This document shows, piece after piece, positions 1 through 8,370 of a stretch of DNA of 55,569 nt. Made by a program: the position numbers and the translations under genes. The stretch is from Methanoculleus sp. (GTDB lineage Archaea > Halobacteriota > Methanomicrobia > Methanomicrobiales > Methanoculleaceae). The stretch covers positions 1-55,569 of the forward strand of contig NZ_JASEFJ010000012.1 of NCBI RefSeq assembly GCF_030019085.1, written 5' to 3'. The first letter of the stretch is position 1, and the number at the start of each line of letters is the position of its first letter. The notes under the pieces are model-generated. The model made no database searches. It saw only the letters and a program-made list of their open reading frames with translations, and was not told the origin of the DNA.

Positions 1-246
1 GTTGTCTGCAATCGTCACGAGGCATCCCGTACATCCGCTCAGGTGTAATTCACCTATCGTAATCTTTTCTGCCACAGGCTTTTCCTCCTTTTGTACAACT
101 TCCACCTTTTCTTCCACAATCACATCAGAGGGCTTCACCGAGGGCTTCGCCTCAGGTTTGCTCTCCGGGGTTTTTCCCGGCTTCTCCTCCGGCTTCTCCC
201 GGCGACGCCCAAAGATGCGTTCCTTGATGGTTGATAGTAGCCCCAT
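1..246 (-). CDS. frhG: F420-reducing hydrogenase gamma subunit, N-terminal part (runs off window)
   Basis: This is the small electron-transfer subunit of the F420-reducing [NiFe] hydrogenase; it carries the Fe-S clusters between FrhA and FrhB. Translation from the ATG at 246 stays open for exactly 82 codons to the window edge and ends in LHLSGCTGCLVTIADN, the conserved start of small hydrogenase subunits with the first cluster cysteines. About 65 residues precede this core: a basic start (MGLLSTIKERIFGRRR) and then a stretch rich in Lys, Pro and Glu. That extension is longer than I expect for FrhG. The start lies inside the end of frhD, so the two reading frames overlap by 95 bases. Identity is firm. 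The use of this ATG is likely but not proven. Confidence 0.85.
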   Translation of the reverse strand, partial: MGLLSTIKERIFGRRREKPEEKPGKTPESKPEAKPSVKPSDVIVEEKVEVVQKEEKPVAEKITIGELHLSGCTGCLVTIADN

Positions 247-712
247 ATTCTACCCCAATCTCTTCCAGTACGATCCGTACTGTTTTGGGAATGGCCCCTT
301 CAACCTCCTCAGTGAGCCCCAGTTCAAACTCATGGCTCGCGACACGCTTTGGCTGACATCCGATGATCGTGATATCGATGACATCCTTCAACCGCTGCAG
401 CGGTTCTGAGAGATCCCACGAATGGGCATCACGGTAGGCGCCCGGCGGCAGGTCTTCGGGCCGGAGTTTCGTCACATCACCAGGGTTACCGCCGAAATCG
501 GCGATATCGATGATGATCAACTTCTTCACCGGCAATTCCGAATCCTCCACCAGTGTAAAGAGGAAGTGAGGGGCGCCGAGACCGGCATCGATAACCTTGA
601 CGTTATCGGGCAGTTGTAGTTTCTTGAGTTCCTCGACTACAGCAGGGCCAAACCCGTCATCTCCAAAGAGTGGGTTGCCACATCCTGCAATCACGATCTC
701 ACGGAATAACAT
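152..712 (-). CDS. frhD: F420 hydrogenase maturation endopeptidase FrhD
   Basis: This is the HycI/HyaD-type protease that removes the C-terminal tail of the large subunit FrhA after nickel insertion. It has 186 residues. The N-terminal motif GCGNPLFGDDGFGPAV is the family signature, and its second Asp is an expected nickel ligand; DAGLGAP and DAHSWDL supply further conserved acidic and His residues. It sits 10 bases behind frhA, between frhA and frhG, which is the usual frhADGB order. The last 31 codons are read over the start of frhG in another frame, and that tail is Gly/Pro-rich and unlike the folded domain. The family core therefore probably ends near residue 155, and the tail may be dispensable. 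Confidence 0.9.
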   Translation of the reverse strand: MLFREIVIAGCGNPLFGDDGFGPAVVEELKKLQLPDNVKVIDAGLGAPHFLFTLVEDSELPVKKLIIIDIADFGGNPGDVTKLRPEDLPPGAYRDAHSWDLSEPLQRLKDVIDITIIGCQPKRVASHEFELGLTEEVEGAIPKTVRIVLEEIGVEYGATINHQGTHLWASPGEAGGEAGKNPGEQT

Positions 713-722
713 GCGTGTACGC

Positions 723-2090
723 TCACTGAATGAGTTTCTGGGCCACTAACCTCTTGTCTTCGTCGATCACGATCATGTGCGTCGCGCAGGAGACGCAGGG
801 GTCGTATCCTCGCATGATGACTTCCGCAAGCCGCCAGGGTGCACCCTCAAGCGCACGGCTGCAGGTCGGGAAGTTCCAGGTGGTCGGGACGAGCATCGAG
901 AAGTACTGAACTCTGCCGTCCTTGACGCGAGCAAGGTGGACATCAGTACCACGGGGAGCCTCGTTTGCGGCCCAGCCAAGAGATCCATCGCCCTGCGGGA
1001 TCTCGTCAGCGAGCACCGCTCCGGAGGTGTCGAGAGCATCGAGTGCCTCGATGATGCCATAGGCGGTCTCAGGGAACTCCATCTGGCGCGCGATCTGCTG
1101 TCCGATGGTACCCTTCTCATCGTAGTTCTTGAAGATCGCCATGCGTGCCCGTGGTCCAACCTCAACCGGCTGACCATCGTAGAGCGGGACACCGGTGCAG
1201 GCCTCCATCTGTGGCCAGGCTTTCTTTCCTACCGGTGTGGTGCCGCCGATCGGATAGTTCGGATCGGCCTCCGTTATCTCAACCTCACCCATGTACCAGT
1301 CCCAGGGGCGGACCTCAGTGAACCGCTCGGGGAACCAGGTCGGGTTCTCGTCGAGGCTTGAACTGCCGTAGACCGGCGCAGTGGCCATGTAGCCCTGGTT
1401 GTGGTAGCCAAGGTCTTTCGGGATCGGGACCTCTACGCCACCGACTTCAGCCCAGTCACGCTTCTGGTAGTTCCGGAAGACCGCGATCATGAACTCCATC
1501 TGTTCCTGAGCCAGCACGCGGCCCTCCTTCGCAAGATCATAGATCTTCGCCTTCGCCCGCGGGGTGATGTTCTTATACATACCGCCGACGCGGGGGTTGC
1601 TCGGGTGGATTGCCTCTCCACCGACGATCTCACCGATGGTCTGGCCGATCTCACGAAGCCGCTGGATCCGGAGAGCAACGCTCCTGACCGGTTCTTCCTT
1701 TGTGAACGGGTTGATCTTCGTGTCTGTTCCGGGGATGTACATGTCCGGGAGGGACAGTATGTTGTGAATGGCGATGCTGTGCATCCTGTTGGCACACTGC
1801 AGGATGTAGCGCAGGAGTTTCGCGTCCTCGGGGATCTCGCACCCGATGGAGGCTTCCATCGCCTCGATACCCGCCAGGGTGTGGGCGATGGGACAGATAC
1901 CGCAGACACGCGACGCAATCTTTGGAACCTGATCCATCGTCTTTCCTATGGCGAGTTTCTCAACTCCCCTCACCGGGGTGATGCTGAGCCAGTCTCCACG
2001 CTCGATTATTCCGTCGTCATTGACCTTCAGGACGAGCTTTGAGTGGCCTTCATGCCTCGTAGTTGGGGAAATCTCTACAACTTTCGACAA
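723..2090 (-). CDS. frhA: F420-reducing hydrogenase large (alpha) subunit
   Basis: FrhA is the [NiFe]-site subunit of the cytoplasmic F420-reducing hydrogenase (group 3a), which oxidises H2 for F420 reduction in methanogenesis. The N-terminal metal-site motif RVCGICPIAHTLAG and the C-terminal DPCVSCATH are both present. Cleavage by FrhD is expected after that His, removing MIVIDEDKRLVAQKLIQ. All four metal ligands are Cys, so this is not a selenocysteine variant. The open frame extends upstream to 2171, but homologues begin at SKVVEISPTTRHEG. The TTG at 2090 gives that start, 455 residues, with a GAGG ribosome site 10 bases upstream. Translation from the far upstream ATG would add 27 residues lying in the leader and is unlikely. 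Confidence 0.93.
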   Translation of the reverse strand: MSKVVEISPTTRHEGHSKLVLKVNDDGIIERGDWLSITPVRGVEKLAIGKTMDQVPKIASRVCGICPIAHTLAGIEAMEASIGCEIPEDAKLLRYILQCANRMHSIAIHNILSLPDMYIPGTDTKINPFTKEEPVRSVALRIQRLREIGQTIGEIVGGEAIHPSNPRVGGMYKNITPRAKAKIYDLAKEGRVLAQEQMEFMIAVFRNYQKRDWAEVGGVEVPIPKDLGYHNQGYMATAPVYGSSSLDENPTWFPERFTEVRPWDWYMGEVEITEADPNYPIGGTTPVGKKAWPQMEACTGVPLYDGQPVEVGPRARMAIFKNYDEKGTIGQQIARQMEFPETAYGIIEALDALDTSGAVLADEIPQGDGSLGWAANEAPRGTDVHLARVKDGRVQYFSMLVPTTWNFPTCSRALEGAPWRLAEVIMRGYDPCVSCATHMIVIDEDKRLVAQKLIQ

Positions 2091-2116
2091 ATATATCGCC
2101 TCATTCCGATAATGTG

Positions 2117-2215
2117 GTGTTCTGAACACTATACTGATGTTACCACACGATTCTGTACTGAAAACGTACACGAGTACGTCAACAAGGATTATGAAGGAAA
2201 CAGAGTTTATATCTT
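2117..2215 (-). promoter_or_regulatory. frhA promoter and palindromic leader
   Basis: On the minus strand a purine-rich element followed by GATATAAAC (2207-2215) makes a strong archaeal TATA box. The expected transcription start is near 2183, so the leader is about 90 nt. It holds two perfect inverted repeats: ACGTAC-acga-GTACGT (2165-2180), right at the expected start site, and GTGTTC-t-GAACAC (2117-2129). The first could be an operator or an RNA hairpin. The sequence cannot distinguish these. Confidence 0.5.
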
Positions 2216-2315
2216 TCGCTTTAGGATGTCCATGAGTGTTATTAAATTGGGAATTAGTAACAACAGATGCGGATACAAAACGATTTAGTATGAAAATATA
2301 GTTTGTATGTGGTGT

Positions 2316-3257
2316 TTATAGTGCACCAATTTCCAGCTCGGAGATCAGTTCAGCTATCGTTGCCTTCCGCTCCGCGTAGGCGTCGTGCTGATGGATGCTC
2401 TCCTCATTCGTCTGTTTGATGGTAACCACGGAGTCACCCGGTAGATCCCCGAACTGCGTAACCACCTTGCGGGCCATCTCACGGACACAGTCCTCGACAA
2501 ACCTCGGGTTCTTGTGAGCTTCCATCACCACGTAACTCTCGTCACCCCGTTTGAGGAGCTCGTAGATACGTGCGCTCATGGAGTCCTTCAGGATCTTGAT
2601 GATCTTCTCGAGGCTGATCTGCTGATCATCGTCGATCTCGATGCAGAGGAAACCCCGCCCACGCTGGTTGTGGGTGGCCATTGGAACCTCTTCAAAGAAC
2701 CTGGCAATCTTATCTTCCTCAACACCAAGTTGCTCGAGGACGTGAAGGGCATGATCCTTCATGATATTCTGAGCACAGGGGCAGGCAGTCATCCCGATCA
2801 CCTCAGCACCGATGCTCTTTCTGATGATCGGGTTTCCATCATTCCTCTGAGCTATCGCTCGCGCGTGGACGTTCACGACCTCGTGACAACCAGTCTCGCT
2901 GACCGGAGTCTCACGCCTTACCATGAACTGACTCCGCATCCTGACCTCCGTCCGTTCCGCGTACTCATGCTTATCAAGCAGTTTCCTGGCCACCGCGCTG
3001 CAGACTTCCTCAATACCCTTTACCTCCCCGTCGATGGCCTGCTGCAGCACGTCGTCGATCACCTCAAAGTTCCGCGAGAGGTTGGCACCCTTGAGGCTCC
3101 CTGGCAGGTCAACGAAGACGTCGAAGTTAGAGATGAAGATGACCGGCCGCTTACCTGGCCGACCAACTTCAACAAGTTTCGTGACGTTCTTCACGCCCAC
3201 CCTGGTCAGGCCGATCCTGACCTCAGGCAGACTGGACTGGACATCTGGCAGTTCCAT
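2316..3257 (-). CDS. mptA: GTP cyclohydrolase MptA (type IV)
   Basis: MptA converts GTP to 7,8-dihydroneopterin 2',3'-cyclic phosphate, the first step of the pterin part of tetrahydromethanopterin, and is an Fe(II)-dependent enzyme. It has 313 residues, the normal family length. The signature GMTACPCAQ lies at residues 155-163, with conserved Cys at 159 and 161. ETGCHE (121-126) and MATHNQRGRG supply the His, Glu and Arg residues typical of the GTP cyclohydrolase IB/MptA fold. It is transcribed on the minus strand upstream of the frh operon, separated by about 225 bases that contain a separate frhA promoter, and it is divergent from ilvC. Family assignment is firm. MptA rather than bacterial FolE2 is inferred from the methanogen context. 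Confidence 0.93.
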   Translation of the reverse strand: MELPDVQSSLPEVRIGLTRVGVKNVTKLVEVGRPGKRPVIFISNFDVFVDLPGSLKGANLSRNFEVIDDVLQQAIDGEVKGIEEVCSAVARKLLDKHEYAERTEVRMRSQFMVRRETPVSETGCHEVVNVHARAIAQRNDGNPIIRKSIGAEVIGMTACPCAQNIMKDHALHVLEQLGVEEDKIARFFEEVPMATHNQRGRGFLCIEIDDDQQISLEKIIKILKDSMSARIYELLKRGDESYVVMEAHKNPRFVEDCVREMARKVVTQFGDLPGDSVVTIKQTNEESIHQHDAYAERKATIAELISELEIGAL

Positions 3258-3345
3258 TATAAATCCTCAATCGCCTATTATGAAGGATAAAGTTTCTCCT
3301 CGACAACCATAAAATAACCCTCAGTGCACCAGAGAGGTCGCACTA

Positions 3346-3384
3346 TAGAATATTTATCTGGTTTGCTCTCCAAGAGGGAGGTGA
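3346..3384 (+). promoter_or_regulatory. ilvC promoter and ribosome-binding site
   Basis: An AT-rich box, TAGAATATTTATC (about 3346-3358), lies 33 to 45 bases before the ilvC ATG at 3391. A very strong ribosome site, GGGAGGTGA (3376-3384), sits six bases before the ATG. Together they imply a short leader and efficient translation. Confidence 0.6.
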
Positions 3385-4380
<996 letters not shown>

Positions 4381-4403
4381 CCCCACCTTTTCGTATGAAA
4401 ATG

Positions 4404-5675
4404 TCAAAGGGGGCGGGTGGCCCTCTCCGCTCTCACCCCCTTACCGGTTGACTTTTGGTTCTCAGGCGAGTAAATTCGGTACCCCGCACTCAACAGGGTT
4501 TCGACGGCATCATCAATCGAAATCTTCGGCAGGGTCATGCGCACCGGGAGTTTCCGCATCCTCTTGAGTCCCGGTTCGACGTAGTGTTCCCGGTTCACCA
4601 GGAGATGCCACAGGATACTGAGGATCTTCCGGGCGAGAGCAACAATTGCCTTATTCCTCCCTCGGCGGTAGGCGATCCGCCGGAAGAAGGAGGAGAAGAC
4701 GGTATTTGTTGTCCGGCTGGCCGCCTGGGCTGCCTGCACCAGGATCCAGCGGAGACTTTTTGACCCCTGTTTCGTGATCTTGCCGCACACCAGGGTATCG
4801 GCAGATTGATAGACCGACGGTGCCAACCCAGCCCAGGAAACCAAACGACTCGCGGTGGAGAAATCACGGACATCACCCAGTTCTGCGAGAATTGTTGTTG
4901 CTGCGGTGATGCTGATCCCCGGCACCGAGGTGCAGATCGCGACTGCCTCCAACTGGGGATCCTCGAGCGAGGCAAGGATCAGCTCATCCAGATGGGCGAT
5001 CTCATCAAGCAGATGCAACTGGGTCGTAAGGAGCTGCACCTGGATGGGGGAGAGTGGGCTACCCTGGAGGATCTCCCGGAGTTGATCGGCACGGCGGAGG
5101 ATCAGGGGCGAGGGGATAGTCGCGAGGGTGGTCTCCAGGTCCTTCTGCTCGGCAAGGCCCATGAGGAGATGACGACCAGATTTCCCGAAAAGATCTTTGA
5201 GCACCAGGTTCAGGCGGATACCCGCGCTATCCAGGATCTTATGAATCCGGTTCTTGATGGTTGTTCGGGTTCTGACCAACGTCTCCCGGTTGCGGGTCAG
5301 ATCCCGGAACTCACGATCGCGCCGGGGAAAGATCCGGGAGGGCCGGATCAACCCGTGGAGAGCAAGTTCGGCAATCCATCGAGCATCGTTCATGTCTGTC
5401 TTGCGTCCTGGGATACTCTTGATCTGACGCGCGTTGGCAACAATCGTTCGAATATCTGACTCGAGTTCCAGGAAGAGTCGATACCAGTAGATCCCGGTCG
5501 ATTCCATGGCAACGATCTCACACCCTTCAGCAAGCACAAGGTCTTTTAGTGCAAGAATCCCATTGGGAGTGTTGTGGAAGCGATGTTGAGAGGTTTCTCC
5601 AGATCGCGAGAGAATGCAGACCTGGAGAAACACCTTATGGACATCGATTCCACACACAGTGGTTGGTTCCTTCAT
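4404..5675 (-). CDS. IS110-family transposase (DEDD recombinase)
   Basis: The protein has 423 residues. The N-terminal RuvC-like domain has the DEDD set: D11 in GIDVHK, E58 in AMESTGIYW, and D94 and D97 in GRKTDMNDARW. The C-terminal transposase domain has VPGISITAATTILAEL and WAGLAPSVYQSADT, where a Ser in the GLAPS region is the expected nucleophile. Nothing is truncated, so the protein looks active. In this family the enzyme works with a bridge RNA transcribed from a non-coding end of the element. Here the only long non-coding end lies on the 5' side of the gene. ATG at 5675 is the obvious start, although no clear ribosome site precedes it. Confidence 0.95.
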   Translation of the reverse strand: MKEPTTVCGIDVHKVFLQVCILSRSGETSQHRFHNTPNGILALKDLVLAEGCEIVAMESTGIYWYRLFLELESDIRTIVANARQIKSIPGRKTDMNDARWIAELALHGLIRPSRIFPRRDREFRDLTRNRETLVRTRTTIKNRIHKILDSAGIRLNLVLKDLFGKSGRHLLMGLAEQKDLETTLATIPSPLILRRADQLREILQGSPLSPIQVQLLTTQLHLLDEIAHLDELILASLEDPQLEAVAICTSVPGISITAATTILAELGDVRDFSTASRLVSWAGLAPSVYQSADTLVCGKITKQGSKSLRWILVQAAQAASRTTNTVFSSFFRRIAYRRGRNKAIVALARKILSILWHLLVNREHYVEPGLKRMRKLPVRMTLPKISIDDAVETLLSAGYRIYSPENQKSTGKGVRAERATRPL

Positions 5676-5823
5676 AATACCTCACGAGGGGGGTAGCTCC
5701 AAAATGCTTCAGGAGCGTTTTCGTATACGCATTCGCTGATGCAGGTATGCTTCCGAAACGATGGCTTGGTTAGTTTTTTTCACGGGTTCAGGTCCCAAAA
5801 AGCGATCAGCCTTCACTACCCCA
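5676..5823 (-). ncRNA. Candidate bridge RNA region of the IS110 element
   Basis: This is the non-coding end upstream of the transposase. It contains an inverted repeat GCTCC...GGAGC (5696-5700 with 5712-5716, 11-nt loop) and an adjacent GC-rich partial hairpin around 5714-5737. The 9-mer GGTATGCTT occurs here at 5744-5752 and again at 5854-5862, inside the repeat taken as the element end. A copy of the terminal sequence inside the RNA-coding stretch is what a donor-binding loop would look like. This rests on position and that short repeat only. No structure was computed. Confidence 0.35.
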
Positions 5824-5890
5824 GGAAAAATGGCCACCCAACTATTTTAATGGGGTATGCTTGTGGCCCAAAGGGCATCATGTAGTTTTT
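5824..5890 (-). repeat. Dispersed repeat, copy 1 (probable IS110 end)
   Basis: Read on the minus strand, this stretch matches the plus strand at 55503-55569. Both contain ACATGATGCCCTT, a GCCC...GGGC mini-hairpin, GCATACC, ATTAAAAT and CATTTT in the same order with close spacing. Copy 1 sits immediately 5' of the IS110 transposase region. The second copy is cut by the window end. Confidence 0.7.
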
Positions 5891-5940
5891 TACGAAGAGA
5901 ACAGGTAGAATGCCCCCGGCTTCAGTTTGGGGGGCAGTCG
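5889..5940 (+). repeat. Solitary TnpB-element end with hairpin
   Basis: The first 29 bases (TTTACGAAGAG...GAATGCCCCC) match 24474-24502 at 27 of 29 positions. The hairpin TGCCCCC (5911-5917) with GGGGGCA (5930-5936) follows. The stretch ends in GGGGGGCAGTCGC, close to GGGGAGCAGTCAC at the 3' end of the tnpB gene at 25691-25703. It therefore looks like the 3' (guide-RNA) end of a lost IS605/IS1341-type element. No tnpB coding sequence remains here. Confidence 0.55.
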
Positions 5941-6132
5941 CACGATCTATTTGCGGGTTCCCTCCTCCACTCAGCCTCGTTGTATTCTCTGCCGCATCCG
6001 GGGTTTTCCGCGACGGTTCTTCCCGTGGCCGCTCACACCCGCAGGTGGTCTCACGCTCTCGCAGGAAGAGGGTTCCGGCGTGAGGAGGTCCCCCTCACGT
6101 TTTTACCTCCGGCCGGACATACTCCTCCTGTA

Positions 6133-6744
6133 ATGACCCCTGATGTCCTTGCTTTTTCGGCCTCGCCCCGCCGCCATGGTAACTCAGAGACGCTGCTCGA
6201 CTGGGTGCTTGCGGGGATGGAGGCGGAAGGTTGTAGTATCGAGAAGATCATTATCCCTGAGGTCGATATCAGGCCGTGCCGCGGGTGCAACGCCTGCGAG
6301 AGACTCAACCGCTGCGTTCAGCGGGACTACATGGACTACGCCCATGACCGGATAATAGCGGCTGACTGCATCATCCTTGCGTCACCCATCTACTGTATGG
6401 GGCTTGCAGCGCAGGCGAAGATCCTGGTCGACCGTGCCCAGGTCTTCCGCTCAAGGAAGTACGTCCTCCACCTCCCGGTCGTCCCGCCTGAACGGAAAGG
6501 AAAACGGGTGGGTGTCTTCCTCGCGACCGCCGGGCAGAACTGGGAGAACGTATTTGATGCGGCCATCCCGTCGGTGAAGTGCTTCTTCCACGTTGTCGAT
6601 ATACCTAACAGGGATGTCAGATATCTGATGATAAACGGTGTCGATGAGAAGGGCGCAATCGAGCGCCACCCCACGGCGAGGGACGACGCCGGCCGACTGG
6701 CACGCGAGGTCGCGGCACGCCTCCGGGAGGTTCTTGCTGCATGA
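6133..6744 (+). CDS. Iron-sulfur flavoprotein (Isf-like), first of tandem pair
   Basis: This is a flavodoxin-fold FMN protein of 203 residues. It shows SASPRRHGNSETLL (FMN phosphate loop), the compact cysteine motif C49-x2-C52-x2-C55-x5-C61, SPIYCMGL and TAGQNWENVFDA. The motif CX2CX2CX5C is that of archaeal iron-sulfur flavoproteins, which carry FMN and a [4Fe-4S] cluster and move electrons from ferredoxin to acceptors such as O2 or peroxide. The frame is open from 5857, but family similarity begins at the ATG at 6133, so the upstream part is leader and repeat sequence. The stop overlaps the next ATG by four bases, so the pair is translationally coupled. The physiological acceptor is unknown. 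Confidence 0.85.
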   Translation: MTPDVLAFSASPRRHGNSETLLDWVLAGMEAEGCSIEKIIIPEVDIRPCRGCNACERLNRCVQRDYMDYAHDRIIAADCIILASPIYCMGLAAQAKILVDRAQVFRSRKYVLHLPVVPPERKGKRVGVFLATAGQNWENVFDAAIPSVKCFFHVVDIPNRDVRYLMINGVDEKGAIERHPTARDDAGRLAREVAARLREVLAA

Positions 6745-7376
6745 GAGACCCCATAAAGGTCCTCGGGATCTCCGGCAGTCCGCGGCGGCACGGAAACACC
6801 GAGACCCTGCTCGACGCCGTGCTCGATGGTGCGGCAAAGGCAGGGGGCAGCATCGAGAAGGTCATTCTCAGGTCGCTTGACTACACCTCGTGCCGGGGGT
6901 GCAACGCCTGCCACAAAACAGGGGTATGCGTGATCAGGGACAACCTCACACCGCTATTTGATAAGATCGCCGATGCAGATGTCCTTGTTCTTGCATCCCC
7001 GATCTACTCGATGGGGATCACGGCGGAGACGAAGGGGTTGATCGACCGCACCCAGTTCCTCTGGGCCCGCAAATTTATCCTGAAGAACCTCTACTACCCG
7101 GATGATCGGATCCGGCGTCGTAAAGGGATCTTCGTCTCGACCGCGGGGCTTGGCTGGGAGAACGTCTTCGACGCGGCGTTTCCCGCGATCACCGCGTTCT
7201 TCAACACCACCGGGTTCGATTACTGGGATAATATCATCGCAAACGATCTCGACCGTTACGGTGGGATCGAGGGGCATCCAACCGCTCTTATGGAGGCGCG
7301 GGAGAAAGGACAGCGCGTGGTTGAACTCCTCCTTAAGATGGGGGAAGAGAGTGAGTTAAGCGCGCCAAAAACCTGA
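6741..7376 (+). CDS. Iron-sulfur flavoprotein (Isf-like), second of tandem pair
   Basis: This 211-residue paralogue has the same layout as its upstream partner: GISGSPRRHGNTETLL, cysteines C51, C54, C57 and C63 (CX2CX2CX5C), SPIYSMGI and TAGLGWENVFDAAFP. Its start overlaps the preceding stop as ATGA. The two proteins are clearly related but have diverged, for example in the loop after the cysteines, so they may form a heteromer or have different partners. The likely role is FMN/Fe-S electron transfer in oxygen or peroxide defence or another redox reaction. The function is inferred from the family only. Confidence 0.87.
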   Translation: MRDPIKVLGISGSPRRHGNTETLLDAVLDGAAKAGGSIEKVILRSLDYTSCRGCNACHKTGVCVIRDNLTPLFDKIADADVLVLASPIYSMGITAETKGLIDRTQFLWARKFILKNLYYPDDRIRRRKGIFVSTAGLGWENVFDAAFPAITAFFNTTGFDYWDNIIANDLDRYGGIEGHPTALMEAREKGQRVVELLLKMGEESELSAPKT

Positions 7377-7394
7377 GATCTGCGGGATTGTCAC

Positions 7395-7979
7395 TCAGAG
7401 GAGCGACCAGATCAGGATCCCGAGTGAAGCGACCATGAGCACGGCAAAGACCGCCGGTTTCCAGGCCAGTACCTTGCGCCCGTCAAGGACGCTTATTGGA
7501 AGCATGTTGAAGGTTGCGATCATCGCGTTGACCCTGAGTCCTACCAGCCCTACGACGGCCAGGAGCCCGCCGCCGAGGACCCAGAGAGCCGCAAATGGTA
7601 TGCATAGGAGGAGGTTTGTGACCGGTCCTGCTGCCGATATCCGGCCGTTCTCCGTCCGGGTTGCGTTCCCGTAGATGTAGGTTGCCCCCGGCGCCGCAAA
7701 GACGATCCCCACAAGCGCCGCCATCAGCACGGCGACGAGGAGCATCTGGTTATCCTTCTGAAACTCTGCCCAGTAGCCATAGCGCATGGCTGAGAACTTG
7801 TGCGCCAGTTCGTGGAGGACGAAGGCAACCCCCACAGTGAGAAGCGACATCACGAAGAAGAAGACCAGTTCCGCGATGTTTACACCACCCCGGATGTAGA
7901 TCAGGGTGAAGGCTATCGATATGGCAAGCCACGCTATCAGGAGATCTCTTCGCTCGCGTGGTGGTATTCGTTCCAGCAT
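7395..7979 (-). CDS. M50-family intramembrane metalloprotease
   Basis: This is a site-2-protease-like membrane zinc peptidase of 194 residues. The zinc motif HELAH is at residues 56-60 within the second hydrophobic segment. The third ligand is in the late motif FNMLPISVLDG, matching the NxxPxxxLDG signature. About five hydrophobic segments are visible and there is no PDZ or CBS domain, so this is the minimal archaeal form. Its substrate cannot be told from sequence. It is divergent from the chorismate mutase gene with about 100 bases between them, and convergent with the flavoprotein pair. No anti-sigma-type partner is expected in archaea. Confidence 0.88.
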   Translation of the reverse strand: MLERIPPRERRDLLIAWLAISIAFTLIYIRGGVNIAELVFFFVMSLLTVGVAFVLHELAHKFSAMRYGYWAEFQKDNQMLLVAVLMAALVGIVFAAPGATYIYGNATRTENGRISAAGPVTNLLLCIPFAALWVLGGGLLAVVGLVGLRVNAMIATFNMLPISVLDGRKVLAWKPAVFAVLMVASLGILIWSLL

Positions 7980-8077
7980 CCGGTACCTGGTTTGTCACGG
8001 CACGATAATATCCTTCGCCTCGCCGATGCAAAAGAGTCGTCAGGTTTATCCAGCCCCCGCGTTCAATCATTGTTTGT

Positions 8078-8362
8078 ATGTCCCTTGATGCGGTCAGGAA
8101 CGAGATCCGCGTGATCGATGAGAAGATCATCGATCTGATTGCGGAGCGGCAGAACCTTGCGGCGGAGGTTGCCAGGATCAAGCGTGAGATGGGTCTACCA
8201 CTCCGTGACGAGGCGCAGCGGAGGGCGGTCCTCGACCGGGTCTTCACCTACGCCGTCGAGAGCCGGATAGACCCGGTCGCCGTCCGCAGGATCTTTGAGA
8301 TCCTGGTCGAGATGAGCGAGGAGCGGCAGCGGGAGTGCAGCGGCGATGGCAACCTGCCCTGA
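8078..8362 (+). CDS. Chorismate mutase (AroQ type)
   Basis: This small all-helical enzyme of 94 residues turns chorismate into prephenate for phenylalanine and tyrosine synthesis. The AroQ pattern is clear: RNEIRVIDEKIIDLIAERQ, then VARIKREMGLPLRDEAQRR, then RRIFEILVEMSEERQ, providing the conserved Arg, Lys, Asp-Glu and Gln or Glu active-site residues. It is a stand-alone domain, not fused to prephenate dehydratase or dehydrogenase. It converges on argB with eight bases between the stops. The ATG at 8078 has no obvious ribosome site, so it may be translated from a leaderless or very short-leader mRNA. Confidence 0.92.
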   Translation: MSLDAVRNEIRVIDEKIIDLIAERQNLAAEVARIKREMGLPLRDEAQRRAVLDRVFTYAVESRIDPVAVRRIFEILVEMSEERQRECSGDGNLP

Positions 8363-8370
8363 GAAAAAGG

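Larger units (their letters stand above)
4381..5883 (-). mobile_element. IS110-family insertion sequence (boundaries approximate)
   Basis: The element contains one transposase on the minus strand and a roughly 150-210 base non-coding stretch on the 5' side of that gene. Its low-coordinate end must lie within the 24 bases between the ilvC stop and the transposase stop, or inside the 3' end of the gene. Its high-coordinate end is placed in the 5824-5890 repeat because a second copy of that repeat occurs at the right edge of the window. IS110 elements usually lack terminal inverted repeats and target duplications, and I saw neither. The exact ends cannot be fixed without an empty site. Confidence 0.6.

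Noticed and set aside
2-409. Plus-strand open frame of 135 codons at the left edge
   Set aside because: It lies antisense to frhD and to the start of frhG, which have clear family matches in their own frames.
773-2042. Several long open frames over frhA on both strands
   Set aside because: They are shadows of a high-GC coding gene. None has a recognisable motif.
5782-5800. GGGTTCAGGTCCC resembling a tRNA T-arm
   Set aside because: No acceptor stem, anticodon arm or D arm can be formed around it. It is in the IS110 non-coding end.
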